A model generated the notes under the pieces. It was not told the DNA's origin, did no database searches, and saw only the letters and a program-made list of their open reading frames with translations. This document shows, piece by piece, positions 11,643 through 23,172 of a stretch of DNA of 64,000 nucleotides (position 1 is its first letter; each line of letters begins with the position of its first letter). Position numbers and translations under genes: made by a program. The stretch lies in contig NC_083339.1 in NCBI RefSeq assembly GCF_019175385.1, positions 79,318,307 to 79,382,306 on the forward strand, written 5' to 3'. Source of the DNA: Lycium barbarum. Lineage: Eukaryota > Streptophyta > Magnoliopsida > Solanales > Solanaceae.

Positions 11643-12709
11643 TAATGTGTTACATCCTCGTTTTTCGTTCAATATATACATGACTACCTTGAGGTTGATG
11701 AATGCACTTAAACATGAGAAATGAGATATTGGACAAACAAAAACGAGCTGCCTGCTTACCCGACGTGCCTGCTTCACCTACTTACTTCCCGTCCTACTTG
11801 CTTGAGCTACTTAACACGTGTCATGATTACTAAGAAAGGATGAGACACATATTTAATTAAATGGGGGTAGCATGTGACACAACCTAATTAAAAAAGTAGG
11901 TGACAAGTAGGTGTGTCACCTACTGGTTAAAAGGAAAGGCCAAGATTAATTCCCCACGAAGCGGGTTTGTTGACAAAGCCAAGAGGGGCCTTTTAAGGGC
12001 TGATTTACCTCATTTCTTTCACTCACTTTTCAGACCAATATCATCAGATAGAACCGCTGTAACGCCTCCCCCAAAAATCCCACACAAACCCTAGGTGATT
12101 TCCAGTGATCTAGTGTCGAGAAACCCGAACTGCTTACTAGTTTCTCTTTCCTTTTCTTGTAGCTTCATTGGGGGCTAACTCCAGGTGAAGGGAGCTTAGG
12201 TTTTCACTGGTTCTAATTAGTCCAAGGTAAGTTTATTCTTCTCCTTCCCTTATCTAAGTTTCTGCGAGTTGTAGCTCGATCGTAAAGACTAGAACTTGCG
12301 AGTTTCAAAAGAGTAGTATGTTGTTTGTTGTCTCGCCACTACTGGCTGGTTGTGAACTTGTTTTTAAGTTGAATTCATGGCTATTTTACATGAGAATAGG
12401 CTTAACTATGTACTGTTGGTTGTGTTTCTCAATTTGAAAGAAAAGACAAGTCGGAAACATGTTTTAGTAATCTGAAAAATAAGTTTTAAGCTGATGTAAC
12501 TTGTTGACTATTATGGGTTCATGTTAAGGTTGTGTTATGGATTAAAATTAGTAGGAATTCATGAATACATTATGGGTAATGTTGTTAACAAATTCTTGTA
12601 GGAAAAGGGGTTTAAAGCTATAGTTTGTTTAATCGCAAACCGAGCTTGCCGCTCGTTGTACTATTGCTTGAGTTGCTGGTTATTGATGGTATAGCGTGGC
12701 TATGTTATT

Positions 12710-12710
<1 letters not shown>

Positions 12711-12760
<50 letters not shown>
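12711..12760 (+). repeat. (TTG)n microsatellite in LTR 1
   Basis: About 16 TTG units. The same spot in LTR 2 (about 26,786-26,804) and LTR 3 (about 39,685-39,702) has only around six, so this copy has expanded. Confidence 0.9.
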
Positions 12761-13344
12761 CTGGTTATTGCTGATGGTATTTCGTATTGGGAGGAAGTAA
12801 AAGTTATAGGGGAGGTGCTGCCCAAATTTCTAGAAACGAGCTACTAGCTTAGAAATACGTTTTAAGCCCTTCCGTAGCATAACCATAGTTTTAATGTCTT
12901 GATTTAGGTTGAAGTACTCCGAGCAGTATATATATATTGATTCATTGAATAAGCAACAAAGGTATGTTAAGGCTAAACTCTTCCTTCATTTGGCATGTTC
13001 CAAGTAAGCGAAACGTAAATGAAAGTATTATCAGTATGACTCCATTCATGTTAAGTTAAGATGTGCTTGACTCTTTTTTGTCTCGGGTTAGGATTACTTT
13101 CATGTCATAAAGATTTATCCTTCATGCCTATTGTGATCCTTCTTGGGCTGATAATGTAACACATGATGGCTTGATAGTACATAATGATAATCAGAGGTGT
13201 AACGACAGTACATCACTCCGACAGTTTCAGAAATGTATTTTTATAAGTCTCACGCATTAGATATCTATCAATAGGTGATTAAATGACATTGTATATGCAT
13301 ATACGGTATCTAGAGAGACATGGTTATGGTACTCTTATCTTACC

Positions 13345-13635
13345 ACAGAGCCACGGCTGGTCGGGCAGTTATTTATTTACCACCGAGCTACGGTCGGTCG
13401 AGCAGTTATGTATTTACCACCGAGTTATGGCCGATCGGGCAGTTATGGATATTTTAATCGAGCTACGGTCGATCGAGCAGTAATGTGTTTACCACCGAGC
13501 TACGGCCGATCAGCAGTTATGTGTTTACCACCGAGCTACAGCCAGTCGGACAGCTATGTATTTACCACCGAGCTGCGGTCGGTCGGGTAGGTATGCATTT
13601 ACCACCGAGCTACGGCCGATTGGACAGTTACTACA
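13345..13635 (+). repeat. 37-bp minisatellite in array LTR 1
   Basis: About eight tandem copies of a unit near 37 bp with the core ACCACCGAGCTACGG and a variable CGGTCGGGCAGTTATG part. Unit starts fall at spacings of 36-38 bases. The same array occurs in LTR 2 and, interrupted by a solo LTR, in LTR 3. Confidence 0.9.
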
Positions 13636-15770
13636 TATCAGTTGGGCAGTTGAGTAGTTAGAGTTACGATGTAGATATAGTCTCATAGAGTGACATTATA
13701 GATAAGTATAATCATTGTGCATATCATGGCCCTTAGTGGAACTTCAGATGTTCAGGTTGACTCGTATCTCTCTCTCTTTATGATGTCTTACTATTTTGTT
13801 TATTTTCGCTTTACATACTCTGTACATTATCCGTACTGACATCCTTTTGCATGGGGACGCTGTGTTTTATCCCATGCAGGTTCAAACAGACTAGTAGGGG
13901 ACTCTCCAAAGTAGGCTGCCTCAAGATATCAGCTTTTATTGGTGAGTTTCATTTCCTCCGGGAGCATTACCGAGTCAGGGTTATGTATACGTTATTTTGT
14001 CTTATGGGTATGTCGGGGTCCCTGTCCCGACTTATGTATGACGACCATATTTCGTTAGAGGCTTTGCAGATTGTGTCCTTGCAGGTCTTGTCTCGTGTCA
14101 GTCTATCATGATGACCTTTCTAACCCGTACTACAAGAAAAAGGCTTATCTAAGAGCAACATTTAGGGACGAGTTAATAATGTCGTCTCTAAAAGTATACT
14201 TATTGGGACGAGATTATATTCTATCCCTTAATGTTGTATTTTATTGCGAAGGTACTAAATCTGGTCCCAAAAAAAAATAGTAACTGGTCCCAAATTGTAA
14301 TTGAGGGATCTTGAGCGGGATTGAATGCCCCCAATATAATACTAAAATATTAAAATACTATTTTTTTCTCAAAAATCAGCGCCAAAACAACTGTAGTAAA
14401 ATGAAAACTAAAGTTTTCACCCAAAAAATAAGGCGCCAAAATTAAAGTAGTATTACTAAAATAAAAGTTCTAAAAATTAAGATAAACTCTCAAAACAAAG
14501 GCCTCACAGCTTTGCCCTAGTTTCTAGTTCTACACATCTCACTATCGGTGTACTCTTCCATAGCTCTGGTCGTCGCGTAAATCTGTGTTTTGGGAAAACA
14601 CAAATTGTAGGTCTGCCCTAATTTCCCATCTCGCTCGTTTTCGAATCTTAGGTATGTCTCCTATTTCGAGTTGTTCTTTTTTTTTTTCCTTTATGTACTA
14701 AATTCACTTTATTGCTTCGCTTGATTCGAGTTACTGTTGTTATTCTTCTTCTCTAACATTAAATTGGTAAAAGGTTTGACAATCTGGTGTTTTTTCTTTA
14801 TTTGTATAATCAGTGAAAATGATTAGCAAATGAAAAAGGGCTTTCTTCTATTGGGTCAGTTCTCGTCTTCTTTGATGGGTTTTCTGCATACAACTTCCTA
14901 TATGATTTGCATCCCAAATATTGCTTTCTGTATTAACATGTTTACTTATCACAATAAAATAACGAGGAAAGGATAAGACATATCATAGGTTGTTTGTCAA
15001 AGATTTTTTTTTTTTTTGGTGTTTTTCTACTGCAATTTAACCTCTGTAGTATGTTTCTATTGCAATTTAACGTCTGCAGTATCTACCCTCTTGATGTTCT
15101 TCCCTATTTTCCTCGCACTTGTTAAAACTTACCAACTACTCAAGCCCCAGAGTTCAATCTAAGCACCGGACTATATCCTATTCAACTGATAGGAAATCAA
15201 ATAACGCTCTTTGCCAATTATTATTTAGCTGCTCGATGAAAATTGTACATTAGTTGGTGTTGTGCAAAATATTTATGTTCATATTGCTCCAATTAGGTTA
15301 AATGGTATGGAATTATCACTGTTGCAGAGATACTAAAATTGCACTTTTCATTTGTGCTTGAGTTTTAAATTTATCTTGTAATACTGCGATAAAAGCTATC
15401 TGCCAGTTCAAAAAAAAAAGTGACCTCGTATTTATTTGGGATTCCTAATTGATAATTTGATTTCCAGAAGTGTATTCAAGTTTGTTGTATATTGTGTTTC
15501 TGAAAAAACATATTTCATACAGACTGCATATCAATATGAAAAAGCTAATTATTTCGTGAATGGCATATTAGTTTTATGTCTTCAGTGTTGAAATTTTGCA
15601 AGCCAAACAGGGACTAGTGTTGTTACTCCTTTTGAAAATTTTATTTTACATCTAAAAAAGTTTATACTAAGTCTATTTACATTCTGATGGCATGATTTCG
15701 TTTTATTACTACACTGTCACGCATTTTCTCTTATTGTATTTTCTTACTTTTGGCTCTTTACAGGCTCAAT

Positions 15771-18224
15771 ATGAAACCATTAAAGACTGAAATGTGGGGG
15801 GGGGGGGGGGGGGCATTCGTCGTGCTAGGCGCTATAGGAAAGGGACAGGGACGAGGAGGGCTTAGATCTTTGGTTGAGAAAGAGAATATGCCAACCAAGA
15901 GTTTATTTCCTCAATCTAGTGATATAGTTAAGCAATACATCCAAGAAATTGAAACAAGTAAGATTTTTTAAATCTGCTGTTTTTAATTTGCATAAACTGA
16001 ATTTAAATGATTAAGTGTTAGTAACTTGATTTCATTTCGCCAGGTGCTATGGGGATGGAACAAGGACAAGGTCATAAAAATGCTACCATGTCTGCTAGTA
16101 AAGGAATGGGAACGATACATATAAACTCCATGGTTCTTGAGATAGGGTATAGTTTTTCCAAAGGGTATACATCTACTGATCAAGTTAAGCAATGCAAAAA
16201 AGTTGAAACAAGTAAGTTTTTCCAAATCTATTGTATTTTTTATTTCACATATAACTAAAATTAAATGCCAAAGCTTTTACTAATATGATTTCTTAGGTCC
16301 AGGCGCTATAGGGATGGGACGGGAGCAAACACCTAGATCTTTGTGCTCCTCTTTAGGAATTTCTGAAAATGAGATGGAATCTTTCCACGAGAATGCTCGT
16401 TATGCTAATCAACGTATGCAAACTCCTTTTAAAATCACAAGATCGAATTCTACCATGTCTCCTAGTCAAAGAATGCGAATAATGGATAAAAATCCAACGG
16501 TTCTTGAGAAAGAGCATGTTCAAACCAATATTTCATTGCCTCCATCTACTGATCAAGTTATGCAACACAACCAAACAGTTGAAAAAGGTATGATATTTTG
16601 AATTCATGTGTTATTAATTTGTAGAACTGATTTTTTTTTTTGCTATAGTTTTTACCAAATTATGTCATTGTAGGGTCATCTAATCCTGGCAAGGTAAAAA
16701 GAGTTCGAGGGAGGAACAAGTGCAAAGAAGTTGCATCACTTGAAGTTGGACAAAAGCTGAAAGTAACCTTTTACAGTAATCGAACGGTTGAAAAAAATAG
16801 CAATCTGTTTTCGAGGCACTTGGGAGGAATAGTTCGTGACTATAATATGTGTCCGTTGGGGGTTTCATCTTGGAACGATATTAATCAAGAAAAGTTGAAT
16901 CACATGTGGGCAGCTGTTGAGGTAACAAATGTAGTCAAGAGTATTAATGCGCATTTGGACCTTTTCTTTTGCATTCATTCTACTCACACCAGCACCCTCT
17001 TCATGAATAGCATATCATTTTTATGTCTTTAGTGTTAGAGATTTTGCCAGCGAAAGTCTGTTGGTGATTATCTTTAGAAAAAATGTTAAGTAGCTTTATA
17101 TATCATTATTCTCAAGTTTTTCTGCTCCAAAAAAAAAGATAGAAAAACTAATTATGAAAATGACAGATGTTATTTGTTGTTATGCACTTGTGGTAATTGG
17201 ATACATATTCTGATGCAAAACTATGCACTCCTTTAGCTATGTAGTTCCCAGATCCCAGCCAAACAGCCTATTGATGATTAACTTTAGAAAAAATGTTAAG
17301 TAGCTTTATATATCATTATCGTCAAGTTTTTCTGCCTCCAAAAAAAGATAGAAAACTAATTATGAAAATGACAGATGTTGTTGGTTGTTACGCACTTGTG
17401 GCGATTGGATACAAATTACAGTACACAACTATGCATTCCTTTAGCTATGTAGTTTCCAGATCTTAGTTCTTGGCACATAAGTTTCATTTTCTTTGTTGTA
17501 CTAACTTCTTGAGCTTTTTGTATACCTACTAATCGGAAGTATATTTTCAGCAGATATTACTGATTTTCGTGATTAGTTTTCGTTACAATAACCATTACTT
17601 TCACTTAGAGAAGGAGAGCTATACTTCGATTATTTTAGACATTGATTATTTTTTTGCGCTTGTAGAATTTTCTTGTTCAAAGTTCAGAACTTATTTCAGG
17701 AGCTCGTAAGTTAATGCTTATTGTCTTTTTTTGTTTTATGTTACATATTCTACTGTGGACTTTGGAAAAAACTCAGTTTTGTTGACCTCTTTTTCTCCTT
17801 CATATTTGTGAATAAATACCTTTCCATATCTAGATTTAGCAAAAAAACAGCAGAGTTTTGGTCTTCAAAGCTTCTGCTATTTTTTGCCCTTCCAAGCTGC
17901 CCAAGAAATCCAAGGTGGTATTTTATCTAAGTTCTTAACTTGCCTGAGTAACTATTAGTTGTCTCAAGTGGTTTAAGCACCTTGTGTTTGACGGAGCATA
18001 TTAAAAGTCTTGAAGGGTGGAACTTCTTCAAAGGCTGAATTACTATCCGCACTACGTTCAACTCGAGAGGAAAACAAATCCTTGAATGAGGAAAACAAAT
18101 CCTTAAATGATCGCTTGTCTACCTTAGAAAAAGAGATGAAATAAATTATGAAAATAAACGAATTCTTCGCTGCTCAACAATCACAAGTCCCGCCTACGAC
18201 ATCAACCGTTTCAACTGAATGACC
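15771..18224 (+). pseudogene. TNPA-like (plant En/Spm-associated) gene remnant
   Basis: I recognise five exon-like segments with consistent phases: 15,771-15,957; 16,044-16,211; 16,297-16,587; 16,674-16,921; and about 18,001-18,224. The fourth (GRNKCKEVASLEVGQKLKV... to ...HMWAAVE) fits the plant En/Spm accessory protein domain (Pfam Transposase_24), with the typical LGGIVRDY and PLGVSSWN stretches. The last is a coiled-coil-like segment rich in EENKSLN repeats. The first three exons start with related GAIG/GAMG blocks and end with similar DQVKQ...VET blocks, so they look internally duplicated. The last segment has an in-frame TAA at 18,142 after which coherent coding continues to a TGA, suggesting a nonsense mutation. 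Exon 1 contains a run of 18 G. Such proteins bind subterminal repeats during CACTA transposition. Confidence 0.65.
16922..18000 (+). other. Intron-like interior of the CACTA element
   Basis: T-rich sequence following the donor at 16,922. It contains a tandem near-duplicate: 17,043-17,250 and 17,263-17,470 share TTGATGATTA...AGAAAAATGTTAAG... blocks. Possible small exons around 17,830-17,910 could not be confirmed. Confidence 0.45.
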
Positions 18225-19648
18225 ACTGTTTTTGTAGGCTGACCAAGTTAGTAACAATATACCCGTTTTTTTTTTTAACCTATTGAAGTTGATAATTTAA
18301 AGTACGTTGGGTGATTATTTTATTGAACATTGTCCAGTGGAAGGCTTCTTTGAAGAATTTTAGCCTTCCCTCTTTCATTAGGTACCTCTTCTTCAGTGTA
18401 TACAGTGAGTAAAATTTGATGTACTTCCTCTACTGCTACTTCACAAATGGTATTTCCTGTTGTCTTTTAAGTCTTAATGGTATTGTGTAATTGAATGATT
18501 AGATTTTGGCATGCTATGCCATTCATCTCTTTCCTTTCAATATGGTTTCCTTATTAGATATTTTCAGAAATTCCTATCAATAGATAAAAAAAGAGCAATT
18601 TTCTGCTAGATGGAAAAAAGCCTTATTGATGTTAACTCTTGTTGCTTTTTTATGGGTTTCCAGTTTAACTTTTGTGGCCCTTAGCCTAAAAAAATGTTGG
18701 AATTTGTCTTTATCAATAGTTAACTTAGTTGCATAGAGGAAATGGAACTTGTCTTATGTGTTTCCATTCTGCTCATGTTGGAGGAAATGGAGTTCGATAA
18801 ACTTTTATTTTTCAATGATGTGCAAGAGTTCATAGTCTCACTTGGTTTGATATTCTCCTTGTTTTACAATAGGCTTAAGTAGAAGATTAAAAGAATTAAC
18901 ATCTATAGTGAATGGAATTTTTTTAGTTGGGAAGATATATTACATGAAGAATGGCAGCGAGCTCATATTATATGCGTGTGTTTAATCTATAAGGTACAGA
19001 GTTTGCTAGTTTAACTATGAACTTTCGTGGAAGTTCCTTATGTTTGTCCATTATGCTTGTCACAATTATTGTTTTAGTTGTGGTTCTTTATAATATATTT
19101 TGGGGTCTTGGTTAATGCATCACAACAAAGTCTTCACTAAGTTGTTGACGACTTAACGTGAACGATGTATTATTGTAAATTAGTCGGAAATCTTTGTACA
19201 GTTAGTTAAAAGTTCAACCACCATGTATATGAACACATTTATGGAATACAACAAAAGGTAGTAAGTTAGTTTACCTTATGATACACCTATGATATGATGT
19301 ATTTTTCCTTGCATTTCTACAGAGTTTGGTGATTTATGGTTGAAAAAATCTCAGTTTGCCTTACATACTGCATTAATTATTTGGGAAGGAAGGCTTAATT
19401 GTTTGCTTATATTCCTGCAGCCTAGCTTTTTAATGTTGTTGGATAACACCCGATAAATAAGACTGCTTTTGGGGTAAGCTATTTAACTATTGGTAGTGTA
19501 AATTTTACATATATTATTATACTAATAGTTATTCATCGTCTTTTCAAAATTTTGTACTTACAGGTTTTGAAGATTGAAGTTTCGAGTCAAGATGCAAGTT
19601 TAGAAGATGCACAAGCTCATTATTATTTTGTTAGGAATGTAATGCAAA
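18225..19648 (+). other. AT-rich CACTA interior, no feature seen
   Basis: Sequence downstream of the TNPA-like remnant. I see no conserved frame, only AT-rich DNA. Confidence 0.4.
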
Positions 19649-19790
19649 ACTTGAGCCTAGGGTCTTTCGGAAACAGCCACCCTACCTTCAAGGTGGGGGT
19701 TAGGTCTGCGTACACTCTACCCTCCCCAGACCCCACATGGTGGGATTATAATGGGCCTGCTGTTGTTGTTGTTGTTGTTGTTGTTGTTGA
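19649..19790 (+). mobile_element. 5'-truncated RTE/TS-SINE type 3' tail
   Basis: It contains the tail block GGGTCTTTCGGAAACAGCC ... GTCTGCGTACACTCTACC ... CCCCAGACCCCAC ... and ends in eight or more TTG units. The same block forms the 3' end of the RTE LINE at 31,009, in reverse orientation. TS-type SINEs of Solanaceae share such a tail with their partner LINE. The copy is too short to say which of the two it came from. Confidence 0.7.
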
Positions 19791-19836
19791 GCAAATATTG
19801 AAACTAATATGGGATGTTAACCATTTTGTAATTAAT

Positions 19837-19976
<140 letters not shown>

Positions 19977-20070
19977 TTATATCTACATTTCTGTAGCAAT
20001 TTGATATGTATTGATACTATTAATTTTCTCGTCAATAAGAGACCAGAAATGCAGATGCTAAAATTAGTAT

Positions 20071-20279
20071 GAGCCTGTTTGGATGGGCTTATAAGCTGAA
20101 AAAATAAGTTGGGGTAGTCTAACTTTTTTTTTTTTGGCTTATAAGCTGCTTTAGATAAGCTAAGTCAAATGGGCCCAATTATTTTTTTGAGCTTATTTTA
20201 AGCACAAAATGACTTTAAGCTGGCCAACCAAACACTCAAAAAAGCTGAAAACAGCTTATAAGCCAATCCAAACGGGCTC
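20071..20279. mobile_element. PIF/Harbinger-like MITE
   Basis: A 209-bp element with terminal inverted repeats GAGCCTGTTTGGATGG / GAGCCCGTTTGGATTGG, extending through GCTTATAAGCTG. It is flanked by TAT (20,068-20,070, 20,280-20,282). The 3-bp duplication and G(G/A)GCCTGTTTGG terminus fit Tourist-type MITEs. It lies inside the CACTA element. Confidence 0.75.
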
Positions 20280-20289
20280 TATATTTATT

Positions 20290-20637
20290 TTAGATAGGGA
20301 CCAGTGCTACTCGTCTCTAAAAGACAATTTAGGACTAGTGAAATCTGGTCGCAGAAAGGTTTAACGACCAGGAAGAAAAATATTTTCCATGATATTAATT
20401 GTCTATTAGGGATAAGATATATAGTCTCTAAAAACATTTAACGACCAGATTTTCTACCCGTCTCTGAAAAACAATCAACGACCAGATTTTTGTACCCATC
20501 GTTGTTGCGCTTTAGAGGCGGAGGCTATTACGACGGGCGGCGACAAGATTTTTCCTGTCATAATTGGTCATTTGGGACCAGATTTTAACTTTTAGGGACC
20601 ATATTTCCCTTCCTTAAAGGTTGTTTTTCTTGTAGTG
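20290..20637. repeat. CACTA subterminal repeat region (right end)
   Basis: Repeated AACGACCAG(A/G) and GTCTCTAAAA units, in both orientations, before the terminal inverted repeat. These are the expected binding sites for TNPA-type proteins. The left end (14,150-14,340) has the related GGGACGAG units. Confidence 0.7.
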
Positions 20638-20835
20638 TCGTATGTATGTATATATATCCTTTTGGATTGTCTTTCATAAATTAAGCTTTCATTACCCTTC
20701 TATGGATGCATACTAATGTAGCCTTAATGGCTTATGACAAGTCTAATGATAAATGGATAGTAAAGTATGTTGGCGCTCGGTTGATTAAGGCATTGGATGC
20801 CGATCGTGACCCTCTGATTTTGGTCGTGAAAAACT

Positions 20836-20847
20836 TGGTAGCAGAGC
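20836..20847 (+). promoter_or_regulatory. Primer binding site, tRNA-iMet type
   Basis: TGGTAGCAGAGC here and TGGTATCAGAGC in the second internal remnant (28,396-28,407), matching the 3' end of initiator methionine tRNA. The distance to the LTR end is four bases. Confidence 0.85.
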
Positions 20848-21032
20848 AGGTCTATCCTAGGAAGTCTACAAGCTGTGTCTAGTAAAGTCTTGCTTATGGG
20901 TGTATTGTGCACCACACCTAGAATCAGGAGGCTACGGGGCATTTAGAATGGTTACCCTTCCTTCTTGATATTAGATCGTGGAGTCGTAGAGAATGAAATT
21001 CTTAACCCTTGATTTTTTTTTTATATACAGCG

Positions 21033-22330
21033 ATGCCTGTGACCACAAAAAGCTACAGCTAGTCAGAAGGCCAAGGCAGTGGCCGATGAGGGTACAAGTA
21101 GAGCACCAGCTACTAGCGAGGGCTAGAGTGAAGCCCCAAGGGGGAGTGTGACACTCTCGCATAGTTCTCCGACTCCGCCAGCACCTAAGGAGCTGAGGAG
21201 AGACCCAACACTTCTAGTTCCTCTACCTGTTACTTATGATGAGGATATGGATATGCGGAGTGCAGTACAATTGTTGACTTGATTGGTAGCCGCTCAAGCT
21301 TAGCGCCAGATAGGTACCAGCGCAGGTTCTGCTGATAGGGCTTTGAGTGCCCGAGTTAGGGATTTTATTGATCTTGACCCCCCAGAGTTTACCAGAGCTA
21401 AGTCCGGTGAGGACCCTCAAAACTTCGTTGATCAGATGTTGAGGACCTTGCGGGTAATACATGTCATTGCTGCTGAGGCTGTTGACATATAGGTCGCGGG
21501 ATGTATCTGTGAGATGGTATGAGACTAGGAGCTGTCCCGAGGGCCGAATGCGCCTCCAGCAGTATGGGAAAACTTTTGACGGCCTTCTTGCGTCATTACT
21601 TGCTGGCGGAGATTCGTCAGGAAAGGGTAGATAGGTTATTAACTCTTATATAGGGGAATATAAGTGTGCAGGAATATAGCCTCCAGTTTGATTCCTTAGG
21701 TATGCCCCGTTAATTGTGGCTGAGAAGGAAAATCGGGTACACCGATTTGTGATCGGTCTTGAGCCTCACTTGATTAATGGGTGTACTATGACCACTTTGC
21801 TTGACGGTATGGATATCTCTCATATCCAGGCATATGCTTAGAACCTAGAAGATCGAAAGCGGCAACAACGTAAGGACCGTAATGAGGGTCAGCATAAGAG
21901 GGCTAGGTCTGCTAGCCAACTTGAGGGTTCACAAGGTGGTCCTAGGCCACACTATCCTGCCGATAGTGCACCCCTATAGTTTCAGAGGCCACGTCATGAT
22001 GGATTTGTTTACTGCAAATCAGGTTAGAGTTCGAGGGCTTTGGGTTTTCAGAATTGGAGGGATTCATCACAAATGAGGGCGCCTCTACCGCAATGTGGTC
22101 AGTGTGGTAGGGCCCATTATGGGCGGTGTCGTCAGGGTTCTAATGTATGCTACACATGTGGGGACCCCAGTCGCTATATCCGAGATTTTTCGATGAGGGA
22201 CAGAGGTGGTAAGGCTCAACCAACCGAATCAGTTGCAGCTTCATCATTTTTAGTACGTTCCCAAAGTGAGGACTATAGGTATCAGCCGGTAGAGGCATAG
22301 GCAAGGGTAGAGCATCTGGCTCTGGCGGTA
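21033..22330 (+). pseudogene. Degenerate Tekay-like gag
   Basis: The start codon at 21,033 follows a T-tract and ATATACAG, a splice-acceptor-like context. The second internal remnant has the same start (28,602) with an open frame, whereas this copy has one extra A after five codons. Across frames the retrotransposon gag region is readable (RGPNAPPAVWENF, VHRFVIGLEPHL), then a nucleic-acid-binding tail (CGQCGRAHYGRC, CYTCGDPSRYIRDF). The CCHC zinc knuckle is destroyed: the His position reads Arg and the last Cys reads Phe. Several stops and frameshifts occur. The corresponding knuckle of the Tekay element at 62,960 is intact. Confidence 0.7.
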
Positions 22331-23034
22331 GTCAGAACCGCATATATGCCTTGACTAGACATCAGGATCAGGAGTTATCACCTGACATTGATACATGTAT
22401 ATTGACAGTTTTCCTTTATTGATAGGTTCAAGATTCCACTTTGCTACATACCACCCCGTTCATTGCTACAAGTTGAGTAAGCACCTGAGTTGTTAAGTTA
22501 ACCTTTGGAGTAGTTATCCAATTGAATGAGTCTATAATGATTAAGAAGGTATATGGAGGTTGTGCAATGATAATGCATAGCCATTTTACCTTAGAAGGCT
22601 TAGTAGGGGTTGGATATGATGGATTTGTTTTTAATGTAAAGTGGGTATGGAAGTGGTTCGAACATCAGTTTGGTTTAAATTATATGTTAATGGAACATGA
22701 TGGAGAAGCATGAAAGGAACTATCTTATACGTAAATTTAGGGGTTGGCCGCAATTATGCATAGATGGAAGACACGTTAATTCGACATAGGGTGACATAAG
22801 GTGAGTATCATGATATTGATTCTGGCATTTATATTAGCTGGTCGTGTGAGGCTAAGAGTTATTGTTGATTGTTGTAGCCCTGTGTGGCGTTTGTATTGCA
22901 GTTTTGGGCTGCGTGCAGGTTTGGGATAGTTACAATTACAGAGGAAACTTTGCCAAAAAATTTCGAAAGTTATAAGAGTTAATTTCCTTATGTCACCTCT
23001 ACATTCGAGGATGAAAATTTCTAAAGGGGATGGA
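22331..23034 (+). pseudogene. Protease stub, deleted polymerase region and polypurine tract
   Basis: A short protease-like stretch (about 22,325-22,410) follows gag. Reverse transcriptase, RNase H, integrase and chromodomain are all missing. The final bases, TAAAGGGGATGGA (23,022-23,034), are the polypurine tract adjoining LTR 2. The deletion removes most of the coding region. Confidence 0.6.
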
Positions 23035-23172
23035 TGTTACATCCCGTATTTTCATTCAATATATGCACGACTACATTGAGGTTGATGAATGCACTTAAGC
23101 TCGAGAAATGGGATATTGGACAAACAAAAACGAGCTGTCTGCTTACCCGACGTGCTTGCTTCACCTACTTAC

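Noticed and set aside
13345..13635. Regular 37-bp repeats resembling a CRISPR array
   Set aside because: The units are contiguous tandem repeats without unique spacers, lie in a plant LTR, and recur in each LTR copy.
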